Source of the DNA: Scatophagus argus
Lineage: Eukaryota; Chordata; Actinopteri; Scatophagidae
NCBI RefSeq assembly: GCF_020382885.2
Contig: NC_058499.1
Location: forward strand, 3,778,001-3,842,000
Direction: 5' to 3'
Length of the DNA stretch: 64,000 nucleotides
Below, piece after piece: positions 38,176 to 53,040 of the stretch. The translations under genes were made by a program, and so were the position numbers. Each line of letters opens with the position of its first letter. Position 1 is the first letter of the stretch. A model generated the notes under the pieces. It was not told the origin of the DNA and did no database searches. It saw nothing but the letters and a program-made list of their open reading frames with translations.

Positions 38176-38769
38176 GTGCTTGATTTAAAAGTGGATTTAA
38201 AATTCACAAAAGACTAGTAAACACGACTGAATCGAGCCACTTTGAAAGAGATTTGAACCTGATACCGGACTCATTTTCAGCTTCATGTGGTCTTTATGTC
38301 CAGGATGATTTTTTTTTTTTTGACAAGGACTTTGAATTGCATTGTTACAATAAACGTGCTGTACTAAACTGAAGAGAGCCAGACCTGTCTGGATGGAAAT
38401 AGTTCCCCGTCTTCTCATACGTGTTTGTCATGGAGAAATTCTGTCTTCCAAACCGCTAACCCTTTAAACACACCTGCCATCTGTGCTCTGAATTATTTTA
38501 ACTTTTATAAACTGAATTTATTTATTCATCACTCAGACAAGCACCTGTGTCTGCATATCCATGATTAAAATAATGTGAATTAATTTTTTTTTGGATTCTC
38601 TCAAGGTTTTTAGTTTGACTTTACTTTAAATTGTCACAAATATGTAAAACACAAAGTGGCTCAGACTGTTGAAACTCACTGTTGCCTACAATATTGCAAA
38701 TATCTTCGCTGTTGTGCTCTGACTGAGTCAGACAAAGCATTTAGTCGGTGAATAAAGTAGTGAAGAGTG

Positions 38770-39011
38770 GCAGCACAATTCAAAAAAAGAGTTTATTTCT
38801 TGTATAATGGTAAATTTAACTCATACAAAAGCAACATCATGCTGGTTGATGTTAGCAGAGAATATTTTGGATGAACAGTTTAGTTAGTGGCACATCACAA
38901 CAACAGATTTCCCCTCTAAGAGTTACTCTGGTGACTTGCAGTAAGTGTTAGGTTGGTCTGGGTTTGTGCCCGCCTCCCCTCTTAAACAGGAAGTACACTG
39001 AGAGGGCCGCC
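38770..39011 (-). other. psma1 3' untranslated region
   Basis: On the minus strand the psma1 stop is followed by about 215 nt to an AATAAA (TTTATT on the plus strand at 38792-38797). Confidence 0.6.
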
Positions 39012-42130
<3,119 letters not shown>

Positions 42131-42260
42131 CTCTGCTTTTGAAAGTGTCTCGTCTCCTCCGCCTGTGATCCTGATTTGATTTACTATCCTGGACGCGACG
42201 TCAGGGAAAATCAGCAGAGCACCGATTTCAAATCAGCGATCGATTGAGTAAAGTTGTGCC
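42131..42260 (-). promoter_or_regulatory. psma1 5' leader and promoter
   Basis: The minus strand upstream of the ATG reads through GGCGGAGGAGACGAGACAC and CTGACGTCGCGTCC, a GC-rich, TATA-less start typical of proteasome housekeeping genes. The first exon would end immediately after the ATG. Confidence 0.5.
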
Positions 42261-43275
42261 AGGCTGCAAAACAACCACGATATTTTGTTGTTTCCTCCAG
42301 TGATGAATTATTAAAATGATTACATTTATAAGGAAACAGACACGATATTTTTTTTAAATAACTAAGCTTCAATTAAGACAAAAGACACCACTATCATACA
42401 CGCAAATTAGTGCGAAACTTCCGAGTTATAAATGGTTTAATGTTTTCAGAAGCAGGCTATTAAATACTGTATAATGTATATTATTATATTAATATGTATA
42501 TTATGACGGCCGACCAGGAACTAAAGTGACGCTATAAAGTAATTTTCTCTCTATTCTCTCCACCGACAGCAAAGGTGCAGTGCTTCTTCATGAACACTAG
42601 GCGGCAGCAATAAATTGAAGGAAGACACTGGCTGCATCATTTGATTGTGGACAATGTCATGAAACACACATTTCCCTGTTACAGAAACACATAAAAAAGT
42701 TCCAGAAGAAAGATGGACTTACAGACAACAGTGGTGTCTGTTTTATGCTTGTTTGTAGATGTCTAACCATGACTGCTAATGACAATTATGACGGACTCTG
42801 CTTAAAATAGTGAAAATCCAGACTGCATCGTTTCCTTTTCTATAAAAGTAATAGCAGATTTACACTTAACTTAAGTTTAAATTAGTTCAGTTTAAATCTA
42901 AAGTTTATGTTGTAATGTTTACCAGCAACACATAGAAACAGATTTTTGGTCATCACTCATACTAGCAGACCACAAGAAAGTTCAGTCACAGCTTCACCAA
43001 TTAAACTAAGTGAACCTATAAATGCAACAATCAACTGAACTTTACTGTGACATTCCAATGCACATTTTAATGTGGGATTTAATATCCTATATGAAAAACT
43101 AAATAATTCAGTCACTGAATAAACAGATAAATAAATAAACAATTCAAGCAATCATATAGTCAACAATATATGACAACATATGCAATGTGCGACATGAAGG
43201 CAGTGCGCTGTCTACTTCTTTAAATGAAAATGCCACCCATTTTAATAATTCACATATGTTATTTCTGTTCCACAG

Positions 43276-44398
43276 AGCACTTCAGTCGATATTTCTCATC
43301 CTCCGAGTTTTTCTAAAGGCCAGAAACTGGAAAAGTACACACGACCTTTAAACTGGACGGCATGATCTGGTTCTCCTCCACTGACTACAAGCTCATCTGG
43401 GATGAGGTCCGGAAGCAAAACTACATCCTTAACACGGGTTTGTTCACAATCAAATGTACATTCACGTATGTTAGTCCAGTTTTCACAGACTTTACGCTAC
43501 TGTTTAATTTTGACTCCAGCCTATTACCATGCAATAACACAACACTTTCTAAAGAGCCACTCTGTGAGACTTGTGGTTTAATTTTTGATAATTTAATTTA
43601 ATTTCTTGATTTTATGTACGTTATTAATCCCAAGATGGGAAATTATTTCTCTGCATTTAAACCATCAGTGACTGAAGCACACGCACACAACATGCACTGA
43701 AACACAGGAGCAGCAGGCTGCTATTGTCAGGCGCCTTGGGAGCAAATTGGTTGTCAAGTGCCTTGCTCAGGAGCACATCAGCCAGCTAATGGGGGGGGGG
43801 GGGGGGGCTATTAATCACTCCACCACACCCTGGAGTCTGGAGGGGTAATTGAACTGGCGACCCTCCGGTCACAAGCTGCTTCTCCAACCTCTAGGCCACG
43901 GCTGCCACTTTTCTACTTAACATGTAAGCAAAGTTTAGAATTCAGGACTTATACCTGAAGAGTTTTTACATTGTGGTATTCTTCATTTTCTTAGAAAAGC
44001 CACATTCCGTCAGTCCTAATTTTCAAATTACAGTGATCGTATCGCAATATTTGAAAACATTTCTTTTAATAGTTCAGCTGTTGTCTGGTTTTTGGTTTTT
44101 TTGCAAAGGATATTACATGATTGTGGTGCAGCTCTACAGGTGGACAGATAGGCTACCCACAGGTGAGTGGCAGGTTTAATTCCAAACACACGGGTGCATG
44201 CTGCACATGCTCCATGCTTCAACTTGTCAGAGGCTACTCCGCTTTTCAAATGATCCTTAAATTTCTCAAGGGACTCTGTCACTGTTCATGGTGTGTGTCT
44301 CTGCAGTCAGAGAAATGTCCAGTGATAGCCTCATCCTCTTGCGTCCAGCTCTGTCTGGTTTTAAGCTTTGCCTTTTTTCCTCTGTTAATGATATCTGA
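43276..44398 (+). CDS. Putative three-exon gene encoding a 73-aa unknown protein
   Basis: Exon A is 43276-43437, with acceptor TTTCTGTTCCACAG, ATG at 43362, an in-frame stop just upstream, and donor GTTTGT. Exon B is 44109-44162 with acceptor TTTTTTGCAAAG and strong donor CAG/GTGAGT. Exon C is from 44307 with acceptor GTGTCTCTGCAG and stop TGA at 44396-44398. The three join in phase (1-1) into 73 aa. The product starts MIWFSSTDYKLIWDEVRKQN, then YYMIVVQLYRWTDRLPT, and ends LFSSVNDI. The strong acceptor before exon A implies an upstream non-coding exon, perhaps near the psma1 start. I do not recognise the family. No signal peptide is evident and there is a hydrophobic stretch in exon C. A SINE and a G17 run sit in its first intron. 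It may be a small unannotated gene, a pseudogene fragment or chance. Confidence 0.35.
43605..43906 (-). mobile_element. tRNA-derived SINE
   Basis: Read on the minus strand it begins GGCAGCCGTGGCCTAGAGGT, with an A-box-like GTGGCCTAGAGGTTGG. About 35 nt further on is a B-box-like GGTCGCCAGTTCAATTACC, the layout of a tRNA-derived polymerase III promoter. The 3' part (CATCTTGGGATTAATAACG) resembles the tail seen on such fish elements. A G17 homopolymer (plus strand 43791-43807) sits inside the body and may be a length artefact. The copy is diverged. Confidence 0.65.
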
Positions 44399-46521
44399 TG
44401 TACCCTTTATCCAGGAGGAGGAGGAGGGATGAATTAGCAGGCCTGTGCTGACGAGCTCTCGTCCGATGCCAAGGCAGCGGCAGCATGGCGGCGAGCATTA
44501 CATCAGCGCGCCAACCTCCTCCTTTGTGATTGAGATTGTAGGAGCTGTGCTGAGCTCAGCATGTTTTTTTCCTGGGGGCCTCATTCAACTCTGCCAACGG
44601 CCCCCCGTTTAATTTTTCAAATGGAGAGCAGCCTGAGTCACTGCGTGATGGGTCCAAGCCACACACTGGACTCTGCGCTCGCACGTTTTGGACAGGGAGA
44701 TGGAAGAGGAGGAGGAGGATGAGGAAGAGGAGGAGGAGGAGGTGTTTTAAGGAGCAGAAGAGAGTGCGAGTGCAGTCATTCCTCTACCCATTCATTGTTT
44801 TCAGTTTGTGTAAATCACATGAGGAAACAGTGAACTCCTCCTGTCAACACAACACACCTGATCTCTGACTGAGACTGAATCCACATAAGTAGAATAACAG
44901 GACTAGATGAGATTCCTTTTTTCCCCTTTACTTTGTTGTGATTTTACCCAAACTACGTACCCTTACTTCTTCATGAATGATGACAGCACAACAGCGGCTT
45001 TCACCCAAGCACATCTTTACTCAATATAGAATCAATTTAACATCCTGCCTGGCAAAATATTCCACATCTCCCATCCCCTTGTTGCTTAAAATAGGTCAGT
45101 GATGTGTTTTAGCCTGGAAAATGACTGGACTAATGGGCGGGAAAGGTGGTGACTCTGCCAAGGTTGCATTAAGCTGGCAGCTATCCTATAGCTATCCAAG
45201 GCAGGTCAGGGGTCAGCAGCAGACGAAGGGAAGCCATCTCAGCCTCTCCCCTTCATAGGTTTTATGAGTCCGAATACTGTATGTCACCACTGACGTGAAC
45301 GTTTCCTCCAAACAGAAAACGCCAGAGCATACGGGTGAGCGAAGACGTGAGGTGGCAGTCTTGCAGAGATTCTGTTTGCTGCCGTCAGTTTCCTGGTGTT
45401 GACGAAAGCGCTTATGCAGCATTTCGGTGGCAAATGGCTGAAGAAGCTTTTTCTGGCTGAAAAAAAAAGTGCAGTACATTGTGGGGTAATAATATGAGCA
45501 GCTTGATGGATGGTCTCAGTGCTCAGTCTATGCACCTAAGAATAGACAGCTATATGTATCAGAGAACACAGGCTTTTTCATAAATTACATACATAACTTA
45601 TCTGGCGTCTGTATGACAGAAACTGGTTTGCTTTAAACCACCTGATGCCAGGAAGCATCAAATGTAACAGTAATCAGGTTGCTGTGAAAAGTGATTAATA
45701 CTCTTCACTGTAGGGAGGAAATGCAGTGTTGGAAGAAGCTAATTCCAGTCATTATGTTAACAGTGATTACAATTTCTCTATCCATCATTTTCATTGTCTA
45801 AATGCCAGGAAATGCACCCACACCAGTGCCGGAGTTCCAGTATCCATCATTTTAATGCTCTGACTGCATTTGACAACAGCTCACGGAGTAGAAGTTTTAA
45901 AACTTTCTTAGAGATTGCACTGGTGCTGGGGAGGTTAAAGTTTAAAATTCTAATAATAGCATAAGCAAGTCAAGTCAGTTTGGTTTGTATAGACGAAAAC
46001 TTCAAATCACAATGCCTCAGTGGGCTTTACAATCTGTATGACATCCTCTGTCTTTAGATCGTCACTAAAAAAAACTAAAACTGTTAATAAACACAAACCC
46101 CTGTATTACAAAACACAATGCGAGAAAACATGGCTGGACTCTTCACTTTGTTAATTTTTTACGTAAAAGGACAGACAAGTGAATGACTGAAACAAATACA
46201 GATTCCCACACAAATACTGTGTATTAGTACATGTTTTCAGTGACTGAATTTGCGGTGGTGAAACAAAGTTTGAGGTAAAAATTCTGCTGCAGCCACTCAG
46301 AATCAAGTATCCATCCAGACCAGCATATAAAACTAACATATGTTGTAAAATTGAGTTAGCCTCAACTGATTCTAACTTGTCAGTGTGCAGAGATAATAAA
46401 CTTCAGCCTCAAGCTGAACACTTTTAGAAAGGATCTAAGATTTGCAAAGTTTCTACAGTTTTCATCCATCGAATACTTTTAGTGTACTGAAAATTACGCA
46501 GATGGCTGTTAGCATTGCTAG

Positions 46522-46800
46522 ACAGTGTTGTAGTCGAGTCAGCGAACTTCGAGTCAGAGTCAAGTTTCAAGTTCCCAGTGTTTGAGTCCGAGTCAAGTCC
46601 GAGTCATTAAAGAAAAGTCCGAGTCAAGTCCAATCCAAATACATTACTGTATAATTATTATATGAGATTGAACTTAATGTAGATATTATCTTATACAGAA
46701 TAGCTATGGTATATTACATAAAGTAAAATAAAAATCTGAGGACTCGTCTCTGATTTAAGTCCAAGTCAACAGTGTTCAAGCCCGAGTCAAGTCACAAGCC
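46522..46800 (+). repeat. Degenerate GAGTC/AAGTCC-word repeat element
   Basis: Words such as GAGTCCGAGTCAAGTC recur about a dozen times in the left 120 nt and again at 46741-46793, separated by an AT-rich centre at 46630-46735. It starts GACAGTGTTGTAGTCGAGTC. Such arrays are seen as dispersed repeats in fish genomes. No coding capacity. Confidence 0.6.
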
Positions 46801-47447
46801 TGTTGCTCAATAATGTCACTCTTGTTTTTATTTGCTAGCTACAAATTTTTGGGTTTGGGTTTCATAATAAATCCATGTAATGTAACCTAAGCTTTGACAA
46901 AATAACTGTGCATACAATTATAATAGAAGAAGACTGAGAAGAGCTGCTCCCACCCCTGTTAGTGATATAAAATTCCATATGTTTCTCTTCAAAATTTTGT
47001 ACAGCAGGAATATACAGAAATGTAAAGATGTCTGACTTGATGATAATGCAGCCTGAACTAATTTGAACACTAATGCACCAGAACCATTTGTTCATTTGTC
47101 ATCCTTGTCAGAGTCGATGCAGAAATATCTGATGATGCCAAGCCCACAGAACAGAGACATCCAATCATTACTTTGGCTCTACAGCAAACATTTAAGCACT
47201 GATTGCATTTGCTCATCAGTGAAGGTTTTGGAATAAAGCTAATGTGAGTGGTCACTTCTGGAGCGGAGAGCGTTGTCTTCTGTCAGATAGCACTACACTG
47301 ACCTGTTTAACATCCACAAATTACTGCTGGACAGCAGCAAAACAAACTGACACCACAAATCAACTCAAACCCTGTGACTGGTTTGAGCTGGACAGGCTGT
47401 CAGTCTTTCCATGATGACACATGATTTAATGATGGCGAGAGCTGGCA

Positions 47448-47474
47448 GGGAGGAGGGAGGGAGGGAGGGAGGGA
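47448..47474 (+). repeat. (GGGA)n tract
   Basis: Several GGGA/GGAG units in a row; a simple repeat in intergenic DNA. Confidence 0.8.
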
Positions 47475-48157
47475 GAAGTTTACTTTATCGTGAGTCACTC
47501 TCTTCGTTTTGTTGTCGTCCCGGAGTAGATTGTTCAATGAGTAGGCGAATGTTTGACACAAAAACCAGTCTGCTTTGTGATACGTGAGTCCGATTTCTGA
47601 CTCGTGCAAAGTTCAGCTCAGCTTCGCGCTGACGTCACACACGTGTTTGTGTTCAGAAGGTTTGAGCAGTTCCTCTTTATTCGTACGTGAATGTGTACCA
47701 GCAGGAACTGAGCTGTATGGTGGAAAAGAACAATGTACAAAATAAATTCTGCAACAAAAGAAGTCTATTCACAAGTAATTTATAAATCATGCATACAGCT
47801 TGGAGATCCCAGGTTGCCTTTGTGGCAGTTAGTTTTTGACGAGGCTCCTGCATTGCACTTCACCTTGAGGCCTTGTGCCATAAAGTTTTTAAATCTTTAT
47901 ACTGTATTTCAGTTGTGTTAGACTCAACAAGGGCCCACAGATCGAGAGCTCATCTGTCTCCGTCTAACAGCAAATATTACCAAACTGAGGGTCTCAGAAT
48001 ACTTATAATAAACATTAAATAAATAAGAATTGTTCTTAGGGAAAACCTGTTTGTGAACATTAAATTCATTTCTGCTCATCAGTGATGAGCCCAGTTTGCC
48101 TGACAATATTCGCCTGAGTGATGGGGTTTCCACCTGTAATGTGAACATTATGGCAGA

Positions 48158-48230
48158 TTTAAAGATAAGATAAGATAATCCTTTATTAGTCCCATAACTG
48201 GGAAATTACAGTAAACCTGCAGTAGCAGTA
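48158..48230 (+). repeat. SINE/LINE tail fragment with AGATA units
   Basis: AAGATAAGATAAGATAATCC followed by TTTATTAGTCCCATAACTGG and GAAATTACAG matches the tail style of the minus-strand SINE at 43605 (which contains ATTAATCCCAAGATGGGAAA on the plus strand). It is probably a truncated copy of a related element. Confidence 0.45.
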
Positions 48231-51200
48231 TAGCAATCAATGAGTCTTTCAATTTCATTTTTAATGGTGTTCAAAATTAAATTAACATCAATATTGCATT
48301 TTAAAACACTGGTGAACATTTTGATCTGCAGTGTCTTTTTGTTGTCACCACCCACTGGCGGTCTCATGATAACTTGGGCTGAGTCTGTCGACCAATCAGA
48401 AACTGTTCTTGTAGACTAGGCTATACAATACCAGCCACAACTGGATTTGTAATAAACTCCAATACATGAAACTCAAACATGAAACATCTCCCTCCTCGTA
48501 GTGCCTGTAATAAGTATGCCCCCCTTCTTTAAATTCCACGTGATGTGACCTTTGTGTGCTTAATGTGGGAATTTAAGTGAAAACAGATGGTTCACAATGG
48601 ACATCGACAACTGATTTCAATGACCACAGGCTGTTATAAAATGTCTTTGTCCGATTTGTGAGAGCCATTGCTGTGTGATTGTGTCACCAGCGTTGACTGT
48701 GGGGTTTATCCTGGCATGATCCAAGTATGTGCTGTTGGTTACAGCAAGTGTGACAGCGAACGCACCACAAGCAAGGAGGCCTGCCAATCAGTACTCACAG
48801 AGATGAAGAAGCCCAGCAAACAGCCTGTATGCAGACAAATTCCGCTTCATAGCAAAAAGGTTAACTCAATTTGATGTTTATGCTGCTTTACTCTTGGACT
48901 TTTTGGAAATCCAATTAAATACCATGTTTAAGACATTGGATATCGTGAGGGGATTGTGTCAACAATGTTTTATCAGTTTTTACATAATCAGAAAAGTTTT
49001 CTTTCCCTTCAACAACGGAGCAAAATCTCAGGTTTTTATTGAAAAACTTGTCCGCTGATGGAGTGAAGAGCTACAGCATGACTTAGATTTGGCACGTCTG
49101 TGATTTGGCAGCAAATGGGCGGGAGACACTTTGGTGGAAACGTTTAGGTGGGCGTGTGATCAAGTGTTGTTCTGGAGACACCTGGCTGCTCCGGCTAATC
49201 TTTTCATCAAACCCCCTTAATGGCCTCTTGTGCTTCAGGATCCATCATGTCACAATAATGGCTTTTGTTAGTGAAGGGCGCTTTAACTGCATTTGACTGA
49301 CTGTAAAAACTGTTACTTTTCTGGTGGGGGAGGGGGAAAATAATGCAATGGCTGAACACACCATATTAATTTCCTTGCCGTGCAGGCTGAACCATTAACT
49401 GGTAGACTCAATTATGTCAATGGAGATGACATAACAAGGGAAAGAAGAGGTTCCCGGGTCAGGGATGTGATGGTACACGATTTGAGCTATTTTCCACTGA
49501 AATGGAGAACAAGCTCTCGAAAGGCTGATCAGTATGCTTTGGTGAGATACGTTGAAAACTTGTCTTAGGCGGCAGAAGGTATTAGAACAGTGAGAAAGGA
49601 GAAAGAGAGCTCACGCAGGAAGACGGTGCAAAGAAAGCCTCAGTGAGAAAAAAATCACAAAAGATGGTTCAAAAAAGGAACATGATACAGTAGAGGAGAC
49701 AAAACCTTCCCGAACACACATGTGTAAAAAGACCATTTATCTTTGGGTAAAACAATATGTCATGTTTAAATACACATCTCGCCTGTCAACCATTTTCTCT
49801 CTCAGTTTTGTTGTGACTTGAGCATCTTTGAGCCACACTGAGAGCCAGAAATTTCCAACTCTCAGCTTTGCTGCAGAGGCAGAAATGATGGCAGATTCTT
49901 GGGCCTCAGCCAGGCTTTATAACCGCATAACGTTTAACTTTCTATAAATACCACGGGACGCTTTCCAAGTTGATCAAGTGTGATTGAATCTGAAATGACT
50001 CCAAAGATGAGAGCCAAGTTTCCTTAAGATACTTCAGAGGCACTGCTTGCCCCCGCCCAGATTTTGACAGGGGACCAGCCTGAGTCACTCCACGGTTTCT
50101 CAAGGAGCATCAGAGTTATTCTAGCAAAAATAACGGTTGCAGTACACAAAATTTTGGCATTGGCATCTTGAAAGGTCTGTGGAGTTATGTTTGCTGAGGT
50201 GATCCAGCTGGTTTTATTCGTAGGAAGATGTTAGTTTATAGGTTCTTTTTATTAATTATGATAGCTATACTTTAACTTCAATGGGACCCCACACTTGCAC
50301 GTGGCAGAGGTGATAGGCAGTTCAAGTCCCCACTCGCTAAGCACCTGTGGCAGATCTGCCAGGTGAAGATTTTCAACACCTTCCAAACTCTTTAAAAACT
50401 AAATATCCATTTGAAGCGATCCTCATGCACCCTGCCTGACTGTGCAGAGGAATCCAGACCTGCTGTACCCAATTCTGCTATATTCCACTCCATAACATCC
50501 ACTGGAGCTGACAGATTAAACGGATGTTTTTTTCAGTCACGGAAAAAAAAAAAAATGTTCAAGAAAAATATTATTAAAATCTGGATAAAGGTGTTACTAA
50601 AATCTTATTTAGTATTTAACAGTTAAGAACAGAAAAAAGTTACTAGCATCATTTTTCACTTGTTTAAAAGTAATAACAAGCATCAAAAGATAACAGTTTT
50701 ATTTTACATTTTATGATTTATCCGTGAAAGGGCTGGTGTTCGGTTGGTGCTGTATATTACGTCTGCCCCACCTCCACACTGGGGCTGAGTCGTGTATGCA
50801 TCAGCGTCTAGGACTGTGTGCAGGTCTTGCCTTTTATTAGAAAATGTGAGTGGATGAAATAAATGGCCAGATGATTCTCATAATGTTTTGTATAGTCAAG
50901 CTGGCAAGCATATTCGCTGCACAACTCAAATCCAATTCCACCGTATTTCAGCTAGTCAGGTCACTTCATTCATTCTTGTGTAATCATGATAAATAGGACT
51001 ACCAGCAGGCACTTTTCGGAAACGCACTCTCCTTAGTGTTGCTCCGTCCGTCTGCAGCATTTGTAAGTGTCCAGCTATAGATTTCTGAGAGGTCTCCTTT
51101 AGGTTGGTTTGCCTCTTTTTCTTGAATGAATGTGGAGTAGACAGAAGCAGGCCCAGCAGTTCAGAGTATGATCTCAGAGTCAGCAGGGACCAAAAATCCC

Positions 51201-52872
51201 CCTCATCCCCCTGACTGATGCTTTAAGGTCTCAGCGATTGACGGTAATCTCCCTAATGTCTGGGGATGAACAACAGCAAACGCCCGGAAAATTAGACTGT
51301 CCTGTGTGCTCCTTGACATTTTACATGCTTCCTTAACTAATGACTGCTCCTCAAATGTTAGCATGACCTTCCGCTGAGCCACTTGGCCCGCTGATTTAAC
51401 GGATGCTCAAGAGCGTAGCACCTGCCCGAAGCAGCATATCGTGCCAGGTAAACACAACCCGCCCCCCCCTTCCTGATGTAAAACCACAAAGTGACACTGG
51501 TTCCACCACTTGAACTTGTACTTAATCAGGTGGGGAGCCTCCTTTGTGGTGGCAAGCCACTGATTAGATTTGGAGATTGAGGGCCATTACAGGAGGCTGC
51601 AGTTGGATAATGACTTAAGTGCTGTTTTGCCTTCCTTTCTCTTCAGGAAGTGATTTATCTGGATGGACTTGGCCTTAACTGACTGGGAGGTGCCCAACAG
51701 TGAGCTGAGCCGTTCATAGATCATATCACCCTGCGCTGACCCCATCAACACTCGCTGTCCTCCCAGTGGTTATTTATGGCTTCTGTACATGAGAAAGTAT
51801 TACCTTATGATAGTAGTTTGTGAGATGGGATCCTGCCTTCACATCTTCTTGTCCTTCACTAAGTGTGTTACTTATATGTCAGTTATCACGGTGCTGGAGC
51901 CGAAACAATTTGTCGGTTAATAGAGCAGTCATTCATTAGAGAAAATAACTGGCAACCATTTTGATAAGAAATCATTTTAGTCATTTTAAAGCAAAAGAAT
52001 GCTTAGCGATCTGTAGTGACGAAGTTTTTATTTTTAAATGTTTTTTGATGTTTTATGAGGTTCACTTGAGTGACAAGGTGACTTATTTGTTGTTGCAGCA
52101 ATGATTTGTGATGTTCAATAATAATGATAAAAAATGCTTCCACGTCTTCCACTTCTCTCTAGTTTCCACCATTTTGTGCTCTTGGGGATGCAGGATGCAC
52201 TGCACACTGAATTTTGAATTTGGTCAGATAATTAAACATTTTTTGATTTTGAAGTGCAGTAATGCATATAACTGTAGCTTGTCAACATGTTTCTGATGAA
52301 GGGCCACCTTTTTCACCTTCCACAAACAAAGCTATGGTGGTTTAAGAACATATAGTGATTCACAAGCTATCGAATGCCATGTGAAAATAACTGACAGCAA
52401 AAAGCATCTTCAGAGGTGTTAAAGTCAATCACGCGTGTCCACTGGCCACTTAGTGATTTCCTGCACGTCCTTCATGAAGCCACACAGAACTTCAGCGAAC
52501 TGTTTCCACTGGTTGTAAATTGTTCTTCCTTTTCCGAGAATGACAAACACACTCATTAGTCCGGCTGTAATCGTTAGCTTTACAAGTCACTGAAAGTGAA
52601 ATGACAAATATCCAGCGAAGATCCAATATCAAGCTGACTTCACCCTAATGGTTTGTGTGTAGGTGGAGAGAACAACAGCTGAGAATCAAACTGTTTGGAC
52701 AAACTCTGCGTGCTTTGTGGCTTCACTTAATAAAGGAGTATTAAGGCTACTTTTAATAATATTCCATTACAACCAATGAGTGTAATATGACTGAATGGCT
52801 GTGTGGTCATTTTGAAGCCACGGGGATAATGTTTGGATGTTGCTAAATTCTGGAGCGTCGAGGTCCTGAGGT

Positions 52873-53040
52873 CAGGGGTTCCCACCCTTGAGGTTGGACT
52901 CCCTCCAAAGCCTTGTAGGGCAAACACGAAGGCCACAAGATGATTAACAGGATACGAAAGCAGAAAAAGTATTTTTTAAACAATAATTATTCAAATCTGA
53001 GAAGGAGTTTTTTCTCATGCAAACACACCTTTTTCACAGT
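52873..53040 (+). mobile_element. Second hAT-like repeat fragment
   Basis: It starts CAGGGGTTCCCACCCTTGAG and later has GCCACAAGATGATTAACAGG, shared with the copy at 14395. Only one end is recognisable and no transposase frame is present. Confidence 0.5.
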
